From the NCBI GenBank assembly GCA_045543555.1, contig JAZQMQ010000033.1, forward strand, positions 1-21,271: a stretch of 21,271 bases of DNA, read 5' to 3'. The notes under the pieces were generated by a model. It was not told the DNA's origin and made no database searches. It saw nothing but the letters and a program-made list of their open reading frames with translations. The translations under genes and the position numbers were made by a program. Every line of letters starts with the position of its first letter. The stretch's first letter is position 1. Source of the stretch: Colimorpha_A sp045543555. GTDB taxonomy: Bacteria; Bacillota; Clostridia; Oscillospirales; CAG-272. Shown here one piece after another: positions 14,257 to 20,231 of the stretch.

Positions 14257-14310
14257 ATCGGCGGGTGAAATCGACGTTTACGTCCTTTCCCCGAAAGCCG
14301 AGGTACCGAC
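14257..14310 (-). promoter_or_regulatory. Candidate S15 leader RNA (three-way junction)
   Basis: In the rpsO leader, GTCGG (14306-14310) can pair with CCGAT (14257-14261) as an outer stem that encloses two hairpins: CCTCG-GCTTT-CGGGG (14289-14303) and GACGT-AA-ACGTC (14273-14284). S15 is known to repress its own translation through leader structures, including three-way junctions in Firmicutes. The pairing was found by eye and is not confirmed by covariation. Confidence 0.55.
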
Positions 14311-14321
14311 AATGCCTTGAT

Positions 14322-14350
14322 ATTATACCACCGTCAATCCCTTTTGTAAA
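14322..14350 (-). promoter_or_regulatory. Promoter of rpsO
   Basis: Read on the minus strand: TTTACA (14345-14350), 17-base spacer, TATAAT (14322-14327). It gives a leader of about 100 bases. A TTGACG lying within the spacer is too close to the -10 to be used. Confidence 0.85.
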
Positions 14351-14389
14351 GAGGAAAGATGATATTCACAAAATATTTACAATATTTTC

Positions 14390-15874
14390 CTACTTGAAGG
14401 AATCGAGATAGTTTACAAGATTGTTTTTGATCTTTTTTGTGTAGTACTCGGAAATATCCTTATTTCCGTTGAAAGCCGACAGAAATACGTTGTAGGTACC
14501 TGCAACGAGATTGTTGGATGTCCTTGAAAATGCATACGAAAAATCGTAGATCGGGTTTTCAAACACAAGATCGAGCATATCGGGGGTATAGATGCCCGAC
14601 ATACAGCTCCTCATGGCTTCCTTTGTGTACTGCTCTTTCATATATCCGTGTGAAGCAACGAACAGACCCTCGAGAATGTATCCGCAGGTGTCGATATTGG
14701 GGCTCGATGCCAAAAACGAAATGATCGGAGCCGTTGTCGGAGTTGATGCAGCGTAGCTTTCCTGACCCTCAAGAAGCGGTATGGGCAGAATTTCCCAAGA
14801 GAAGCCTGCATTTTTAAGTGAATGCATATTACCCACGGTTCCGAATGCGCTCAATGCTTCACCCGTACCAAAAATGTTGAAGCCTTTTATTTTAACGACC
14901 GTTTCGACGTCCTCGCCGTTATCGTCCTTTGTTATAACGGTCTTATCAACGGACGAGGTGCGCTTGGATATGAGGTTTTTAACGTTGGTTATTACGGTTC
15001 TTGAACGGTCATTTACAAAATCGGGAACGAAATAACCGTCGGTTTTCTTAAGGAACGTTGCTCCCGCGCCCATATATGACGAAAGCGCCAAAGAGCTGTC
15101 GTCAAAGGAGGATACAAACGATATTCCGTCCTCGTCAACCAAGTTAAGATACTCAAAATATTTATCCCAAGTGAATTCCGTTTCGTATATCTCTTTGTAA
15201 TCGAGCTCGATACCGTATTTTTTTGCCAACGTTTTGTTAAAATAGAGACATCCGAACTGATTGGGAGCCTCGGTTGCCGAGCCTACAACACCGTAGATAA
15301 CGTTACCCATCGAAAGCTGATCGATGGCGCTCTGATTGTAGTGTGGCTTCGAGTAGTCGGTGTAAGGCAAAGCCTTCATATTTATTATATATTTCGCTGA
15401 GTCGTATGATCCGAGATAAACACCGCCTATTACCACAAAATCAGCGAAGTAGTCGCCGCTCATTTTTGCCACTCTTATGTCGGTGTGAATGTCAACGGCG
15501 TTTTTGTAAAGGGTGATTATCTTTGTGTCGTATTTTTGGGATACGAGGTTGTTTCTGTAGTTTACGGAGTTAACGTATGCGCCTGCTTCGTCGTTAAAGA
15601 CGTCTCCGCCTTCGTTCTCTGCCGCAATTATAACGCCCAGGCCATTAAGATCAGCGTCGGGCAGAGCGCTTACCCTTTCGGACGCGAGCTTTTCATAATC
15701 GACGTCGGGGGCCACGGGATATTCGGGAGGAATGTAGGTGATCTCGGTCTCGGGTGTCGTTGTTATGATCTCGCCCGTTTCGGTTTCTTTGCCGCCGTTT
15801 ATGATTATGACACCGCAGGAGGACAGTGAAAGAAGCGCCGCCATCAGTATAGCAATTATCTTTATTGTTTTCAT
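14390..15874 (-). CDS. Extracellular solute-binding lipoprotein
   Basis: 494 residues. A lipoprotein signal peptide is clear: basic MKTIK, a hydrophobic core, then the lipobox LSSC with the lipidated Cys at 20. A Thr/Glu/Pro-rich linker follows (about 28-56), then a domain resembling family 1 ABC-transporter solute-binding proteins (FADFVVIGGVYLGSYDSAKYI, GCLYFNKTLAKKYGIELDY, ETEFTWDKYFEYLN and the ILPIPLLEGQESYAAST segment, typical of sugar-type binders). It would sit outside the membrane and bind a ligand, perhaps a carbohydrate; the ligand is not deducible. No permease or ATPase genes adjoin it, so it is an orphan. GGAGG (15882-15886) lies about 7 bases before the ATG. It lies downstream of cysS with repeats between. 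Confidence 0.82.
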   Translation of the reverse strand: MKTIKIIAILMAALLSLSSCGVIIINGGKETETGEIITTTPETEITYIPPEYPVAPDVDYEKLASERVSALPDADLNGLGVIIAAENEGGDVFNDEAGAYVNSVNYRNNLVSQKYDTKIITLYKNAVDIHTDIRVAKMSGDYFADFVVIGGVYLGSYDSAKYIINMKALPYTDYSKPHYNQSAIDQLSMGNVIYGVVGSATEAPNQFGCLYFNKTLAKKYGIELDYKEIYETEFTWDKYFEYLNLVDEDGISFVSSFDDSSLALSSYMGAGATFLKKTDGYFVPDFVNDRSRTVITNVKNLISKRTSSVDKTVITKDDNGEDVETVVKIKGFNIFGTGEALSAFGTVGNMHSLKNAGFSWEILPIPLLEGQESYAASTPTTAPIISFLASSPNIDTCGYILEGLFVASHGYMKEQYTKEAMRSCMSGIYTPDMLDLVFENPIYDFSYAFSRTSNNLVAGTYNVFLSAFNGNKDISEYYTKKIKNNLVNYLDSFK

Positions 15875-15890
15875 TTTTCCTCCTTTTTTT

Positions 15891-16071
15891 CTCGGAAAAC
15901 TTTTTTTCTCAGAAAACTTTTTGAAAAAAGTTTTCCGAACCTTTCAAAAACTTCTGAATGGCGGGAATGGAATTCCCGCTTGTCTAAGCTATTCCCCGCG
16001 GAAATTCCATTTCCGCTTGTCAAAGTTTTTGCGGGGAAATGGGGAGCTTTTTTCAAAAAGCTTCCCTGCAT
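15891..16071. repeat. Dispersed AACTTTTTGAAAAAAGTT-type repeat, two inverted copies (B)
   Basis: The left half carries GAAAACTTTTT-GA-AAAAAGTTTTC (about 15912-15935), CCTTTCAAAAACTTCT and GCGGGAAT...ATTCCCGC (15961-15979). The right half mirrors it: GCGGAAAT-TCC-ATTTCCGC (15998-16016), then an AGCTTTTTT...AAAAAGCT hairpin ending at 16071. It looks like two insertions facing each other or one compound element. It fills the gap between cysS and the lipoprotein gene. Confidence 0.75.
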
Positions 16072-16077
16072 AATCCA

Positions 16078-17493
16078 TTAATCTATCTTATAAGTCGTAC
16101 CCTGAGGGGTGTCGATGAGGGTGATACCGCGGGCAGCGAGCTCGTTGCGGATGCGGTCAGCCTCGGCGTAGTTCTTGTTTTTCTTTGCTTCGGCGCGGAG
16201 GGCGATCTGAGCCATGATCTCGGGATCTTTACCCTCGTCGGAGGTTGCAGCTTCTTCCTTCTGCTCGGGAGCGAAGGGAGTGAGAAGATCGAGAGCGAGA
16301 ACTCGGTCGTAATCCTCGATTATTGCGCGCTTGGTGGCGTCGCTCACCTTGAGCTTGAGCACGTCGTAAACGGCGGTAATTGCAAGAGAGGTATTGATAT
16401 CGTTTCCAATCGCCTCAGAGAAGTCTGCTCTTGCCTTTGCAAATGCCTCGGCATCGATCTCGCCCTCGTTTTTGAGCGCGGACGTGCGGTTGCGGAGCTT
16501 CTTATATGCCGTTACGGCGTTATCGAGCGCCTCATATGAGAATACGAGGGGCTTTCTGTAATGAGACTGGAGGCAGAAATAGCGGTATGCAAGGGGATCG
16601 TAGCCCTTTTCCTTAAGAAGATCGAGGATAAGGAACTCGCCCTTACTCTTTGACATTTTTCCGCTTGTGGTGTTGAGATGGAGCACGTGGAACCAGAAAT
16701 TACACCACTTATGGCCGAGATATGCCTCGGACTGTGCTATTTCATTAGTATGGTGAGGGAAGGCGTTATCTATACCGCCGCAATGGATGTCGAGATACTC
16801 GCCGTTATACTTAAGAGATATAGCGGAGCACTCAATGTGCCATCCGGGATATCCTACGCCCCAGGGAGAATCCCATTTAAGCTCCTGATCCTCAAACTTA
16901 CTCTTGGTAAACCAGAGGGCAAAATCGGCGGGGTTGCGCTTGTTGGCATCACCCTCAACGCCGTCGCGGACACCTACCTCAAGGTCGTCGGCGTTATGCT
17001 CACCGAAAACGTAGTACTTTTCGAGCTTGGAAATATCGAAATATACGTTTCCGCCCGCCTCATACGCGTATCCGTCGCGCAGAAGCTTTTCAACCATCTC
17101 GATAAATTCGGGAATACAGCCTGTTGCGGGCTGGATATGGTCGGGGGACTTAATATTGAGAGCCTTGCAATCCTTGAAAAATGCATCTGTGTAGAACTGC
17201 GCTATTTCCATAACGGTCTTTTTTTCACGCTTTGCGCCCTTGAGCATCTTATCCTCGCCCTCGTCGGAGTCGCCGGTCAAGTGTCCTACGTCGGTGATGT
17301 TCATAACGCGGTTTACATCGTAGCCGAGATAGTCAAGTGAACGAACGAGAGCGTCCTCCATTATGTATGTACGGAGGTTTCCTATGTGTGCGAAATGATA
17401 TACTGTGGGGCCGCAGGTATATATATTTACCTTTCCCTCTTCATTGGGGATAAATTCATCCTTTGTTCTTGTTAAACTGTTATAAAGCTTCAT
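16078..17493 (-). CDS. cysS: Cysteinyl-tRNA synthetase
   Basis: Class I enzyme that attaches cysteine to tRNA-Cys in the cytoplasm. 471 residues, normal. Signature sites are in place: CGPTVY with zinc-ligand Cys27, the HIGN form of the HIGH motif at 36-39 (also found in Bacillus CysS), zinc ligands Cys222 (HIECSAIS), His247 and Glu251 (PHHTNEIAQSE), and KMSKS at 279-283. The C-terminus has the DALR-like helical part and ends EADRIRNELAARGITLIDTPQGTTY, a typical tail. The start lies 3 bases after the cysE stop, so translation is probably coupled. Confidence 0.98.
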   Translation of the reverse strand: MKLYNSLTRTKDEFIPNEEGKVNIYTCGPTVYHFAHIGNLRTYIMEDALVRSLDYLGYDVNRVMNITDVGHLTGDSDEGEDKMLKGAKREKKTVMEIAQFYTDAFFKDCKALNIKSPDHIQPATGCIPEFIEMVEKLLRDGYAYEAGGNVYFDISKLEKYYVFGEHNADDLEVGVRDGVEGDANKRNPADFALWFTKSKFEDQELKWDSPWGVGYPGWHIECSAISLKYNGEYLDIHCGGIDNAFPHHTNEIAQSEAYLGHKWCNFWFHVLHLNTTSGKMSKSKGEFLILDLLKEKGYDPLAYRYFCLQSHYRKPLVFSYEALDNAVTAYKKLRNRTSALKNEGEIDAEAFAKARADFSEAIGNDINTSLAITAVYDVLKLKVSDATKRAIIEDYDRVLALDLLTPFAPEQKEEAATSDEGKDPEIMAQIALRAEAKKNKNYAEADRIRNELAARGITLIDTPQGTTYKID

Positions 17494-17496
17494 GTT

Positions 17497-18177
17497 TTAT
17501 TCCTTTTCTGTTTTTGACTTTCCTTCAAGCTCATTCACGCGCTTTTCGAGCACCGTGATGTAATGTTCAAGTCGGCATATTGCCTGCGATACAGGGTCGG
17601 GGATGTGAACCTGGTCGAGATCGCACTTGATGTTTCTTCTTTTAACTATTCTTGCGGGGATACCCACAGCAGTGGAATCGGAGGGAACCTCCGAAAGCAC
17701 AACTGCGTTTGCGGCGATCTTTGCATTGTCGCCGACCTTGAACGGTCCGAGGATCTTTGCTCCTGCGCCTACCATTACGTTATTGCCTAAGGTGGGGTGA
17801 CGCTTACCAACGTCCTTACCCGTACCTCCCAGGGTAACGCCCTGATATATGGTACAGTTATCACCGATCTCAGCGGTCTCACCGATAACAACGCCTGTAC
17901 CGTGGTCGATGAAAAGACCACGGCCGATGGTTGCACCGGGGTGTATTTCGATTCCCGTGAAGAACTTTGCGCTTTGGCTTATCGCTCTTGCGGCAACGGT
18001 GTAGCCGCGCACGTGAAGAATGTGTGCAATGCGGTATGCAAGCACCGCGTGATAACCCGAATAAAGCAGGGCAACCTCGAGGTCGGATGATGCCGCAGGG
18101 TCTCTTTCTCTTATGGATGCGATCTCTTCCCTCATTTTGTTGTAGCAGGACAGAGCGCACTTTACTATTTTATCCAT
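17497..18177 (-). CDS. cysE: Serine O-acetyltransferase
   Basis: Makes O-acetyl-L-serine from serine and acetyl-CoA, the first step of cysteine synthesis. 226 residues, the shorter Firmicutes/EpsC-like form. The N-terminal helices end near RISQSAKFFTGIEIHPGA (residues about 65-80), followed by a left-handed beta-helix of hexapeptide repeats with the conserved FIDHGTGVVIGETAEIGD, YQGVTLGGTGK and the KRHPTLGNNVMVGAGAKILG turn. The C-terminal part has a charged helix (EHYITVLEKRVNELEGKSK). AAGGAG lies about 8 bases before the ATG. It has its own promoter and forms an operon with cysS. Confidence 0.95.
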   Translation of the reverse strand: MDKIVKCALSCYNKMREEIASIRERDPAASSDLEVALLYSGYHAVLAYRIAHILHVRGYTVAARAISQSAKFFTGIEIHPGATIGRGLFIDHGTGVVIGETAEIGDNCTIYQGVTLGGTGKDVGKRHPTLGNNVMVGAGAKILGPFKVGDNAKIAANAVVLSEVPSDSTAVGIPARIVKRRNIKCDLDQVHIPDPVSQAICRLEHYITVLEKRVNELEGKSKTEKE

Positions 18178-18227
18178 AGCTTATACTCCTTAAGCGAAGT
18201 TTTCAATATATTATTATTCAGTATACC

Positions 18228-18256
18228 ATTATAATATATTTTTGTGCTTTTGTAAA
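18228..18256 (-). promoter_or_regulatory. Promoter of the cysE-cysS operon
   Basis: Read on the minus strand: TTTACA (18251-18256), 17-base spacer, TATAAT (18228-18233). The leader would be only about 40 bases, too short for a T-box, unlike the Bacillus cysE-cysS operon. Confidence 0.8.
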
Positions 18257-18303
18257 GGGGAAATTTATTAATTGAAATATCATTTGAAAAAAATAAGTTT
18301 TTC

Positions 18304-18332
18304 TTGACTTTGGTGTAAATATGTGATAACAT
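18304..18332 (+). promoter_or_regulatory. Promoter of scfA
   Basis: TTGACT (18304-18309), 17-base spacer, TAACAT (18327-18332). It is divergent from the cysE promoter with about 48 bases between the two -35 boxes. Confidence 0.75.
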
Positions 18333-18370
18333 AGTATGTAAGAAAAAATCTCTATATGGAGGAAACGATA

Positions 18371-18523
18371 ATGGAACACATTAAGACTATCAACACTCGT
18401 AATCTCTGCGACAGCGCAAAGAACGGCGGTTGCGGTGAGTGCCAGACCTCTTGCCAGTCCGCTTGCAAGACCAGCTGCGGCATTGCAAACCAGCAGTGCG
18501 AGAACAAGAAGGAAGAAAAGTAA
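18371..18523 (+). CDS. scfA: SCIFF ranthipeptide precursor (six-cysteine peptide), variant
   Basis: 50-residue precursor of the SCIFF family, the cysteine-rich peptide cross-linked by the radical SAM enzyme ScfB into a thioether-bridged ranthipeptide. The core CGECQTSCQSACKTSC (21-36) is the family hallmark, and the start MEHIKTINTRNL matches the family leader. GGAGG (18358-18362) lies 8 bases upstream. Cysteines are at 13, 21, 24, 28, 32, 36 and 43; the last six fit the canonical pattern, so Cys13 is extra. After Cys36 comes GIANQQCE; in characterised CteA, as I recall it, that position is the Thr accepting the thioether from Cys32, but here it is Gly37. The biological role of SCIFF peptides is not settled (quorum-sensing-like control has been proposed). 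Confidence 0.95.
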   Translation: MEHIKTINTRNLCDSAKNGGCGECQTSCQSACKTSCGIANQQCENKKEEK

Positions 18524-18537
18524 TTCCGAAAAGCTGA

Positions 18538-18564
18538 AATGCCGCCGTTTCGGCGGCATTTTTT
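18538..18564 (+). terminator. Terminator of scfA
   Basis: The stem AAATGCCGCC/GGCGGCATTT with loop GTTTC is followed by six T. It lies 14 bases after the scfA stop and would keep most transcripts from reaching scfB. Confidence 0.9.
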
Positions 18565-18601
18565 GCAGGTGAGGTTTACAGATGCGGAGAACCGCTCCTA
18601 A

Positions 18602-18787
18602 GCCTTCCCCAGCGGGGAAGGTGCCGAGTTTACGAGGCGGATGAGGAGATCAACGAATGGACATCTAAAAACGGATAGTCCAAACGATAATAAAAAGTAA
18701 CGTTGATTCAATCATATAATGCGTAATCCATAAAATGTTCTCCTCATCCGTCAACCTTCGGTTGCCACCTTCCCCGCTGGGGAAGGC
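18602..18787. repeat. Palindrome-ended MITE-like repeat, copy 2 (inverted)
   Basis: 186 bp, bounded by GCCTTCCCC-AGC-GGGGAAGG and its mirror. Its right 86 bases are the reverse complement of 56-141 with three mismatches; the middle differs more, apart from GTTGATCTCCTCATCC shared near the other end. It lies in the scfA-scfB gap. Confidence 0.85.
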
Positions 18788-18798
18788 AAATAATAACA

Positions 18799-18842
18799 AA
18801 AGTTTTTGAAAGGTTTGGAAAACTTTTTTCAAAAAGTTCCCC
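18799..18842. repeat. Dispersed AACTTTTTGAAAAAAGTT-type repeat, copy C
   Basis: It carries AAAGTTTTTGAAAGG and GGAAAACTTTTTTCAAAAAGTTCC, the reverse complement of the order seen at 5182 and 15891. It ends 9 bases before the scfB start and occupies the place of its ribosome binding site. Confidence 0.75.
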
Positions 18843-18851
18843 GAAAAAACA

Positions 18852-20231
18852 ATGATACATCAATACAAGCTCGGAGGACTTAATATCGTCCTCGACGTAT
18901 GCTCAGGCTCTGTTCACGCGGTGGACGAGGTGGCATACGACATAATCTCAATGTACGAAAATACCTCCCGCGAGGAGATCATAAAGGAAATGAAGGCTCG
19001 ATTTGCCGATAGAGCGGATATAACCGAAGCCGACATTATCGAGTGCTATAATCAGGTGACCGATCTTAAAAATGCGGGCAAGCTGTTTGCTCCCGATACC
19101 TTTGAGGGTATGGCGGACACCTTAAAAAAGAAGACCTCGGGCGTTGTTAAGGCGCTCTGTCTTCATATCGCGCATACCTGCAATCTCAACTGCTCCTACT
19201 GCTTTGCTTCGCAGGGCAAATATCACGGCGAGAGGGCTGTGATGAGCTTTGAGGTTGGTAAGCGCGCCCTCGATTTTCTTATCGAAAATTCGGGAAGCAG
19301 AAAAAATCTTGAGGTCGATTTCTTCGGCGGCGAGCCGCTGATGAATTTTCAGGTCGTAAAGGACCTCGTTGCTTATGCGAGAAGCGTTGAAAAGGAAAAA
19401 GGAAAGAATTTCCGCTTCACCTTAACTACAAACGGCGTTCTCGTTGACGACGACGTAATAGAATTTGCAAACCGCGAGTGTCACAATGTTGTTCTTTCCC
19501 TCGATGGAAGAAAAGAGATCCATGACGCATACCGCGTTGACTACGCAGGTAACGGAAGCTGGGAGAAGATCGTTCCCAAATTCCAGAAATTCGTTGAATC
19601 CCGTGACGGTAAGGGCTACTATATGAGAGGAACCTTCACCCATGCAAATCCCGACTTCCTCGAGGATATAAAGGTCATGCTCGACCTCGGCTTTACCGAG
19701 CTTTCCATGGAGCCGGTCGTCTGTGCGGAGGGCGATCCCGCCGCGCTTACCGAGGAGGACAAGGCCATTGTCTACGAGCAGTATGAAAAGCTTGCCGAGT
19801 TAATGCTTCAGCGTGACCGCGAGGGCAGACCATTTACATTCTATCACTATATGATCGATCTTCAGGGAGGCCCCTGTATCTATAAGCGCATCTCGGGCTG
19901 CGGCTCTGGTACCGAATATATGGCTGTCACTCCTTGGGGAGATCTCTACCCCTGCCATCAGTTCGTCGGCGAGGAGGATTACAAGCTCGGAGACATTTAT
20001 AACGGCGTAACAAACACCGAAAAGGTTAATGAATTTGCTTCCTGCAACGTTTATGCAAGAGAAGAATGTAAAAACTGTTGGGCGCGCCTATACTGCTCGG
20101 GCGGATGCGCGGCTAATGCATTCCACAGCACAGGCTCGGTAACCGGAGTATATGAATACGGCTGTGACCTCTTCCGAAAGAGAATGGAATGCGCTATTAT
20201 GGTAGCGGTTTCACGCGCTCTCGGCTTATGA
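18852..20231 (+). CDS. scfB: SCIFF maturase, radical SAM/SPASM thioether-forming enzyme
   Basis: Installs the thioether cross-link in the SCIFF precursor. 459 residues. The N-terminal 90 or so residues resemble a PqqD-like peptide-recognition (RRE) domain. The radical SAM cluster motif is C110-x3-C114-x2-C117 (CNLNCSYC), with the SAM-binding GGEP at 159-162. The SPASM auxiliary-cluster pattern is intact: C350, then G363-x4-C368, then C406-x2-C409-x5-C415-x3-C419, then C438; C342, C398 and C447 are additional. The ATG at 18852 (MIHQYKLGGLNIVLDV) fits the family start but has no purine-rich site upstream. The gene overlaps the next gene as ATGA. Confidence 0.95.
   Translation: MIHQYKLGGLNIVLDVCSGSVHAVDEVAYDIISMYENTSREEIIKEMKARFADRADITEADIIECYNQVTDLKNAGKLFAPDTFEGMADTLKKKTSGVVKALCLHIAHTCNLNCSYCFASQGKYHGERAVMSFEVGKRALDFLIENSGSRKNLEVDFFGGEPLMNFQVVKDLVAYARSVEKEKGKNFRFTLTTNGVLVDDDVIEFANRECHNVVLSLDGRKEIHDAYRVDYAGNGSWEKIVPKFQKFVESRDGKGYYMRGTFTHANPDFLEDIKVMLDLGFTELSMEPVVCAEGDPAALTEEDKAIVYEQYEKLAELMLQRDREGRPFTFYHYMIDLQGGPCIYKRISGCGSGTEYMAVTPWGDLYPCHQFVGEEDYKLGDIYNGVTNTEKVNEFASCNVYAREECKNCWARLYCSGGCAANAFHSTGSVTGVYEYGCDLFRKRMECAIMVAVSRALGL

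Noticed and set aside
18178..18227. T-box riboswitch before cysE
   Set aside because: The mapped promoter leaves only about 40 bases of leader.
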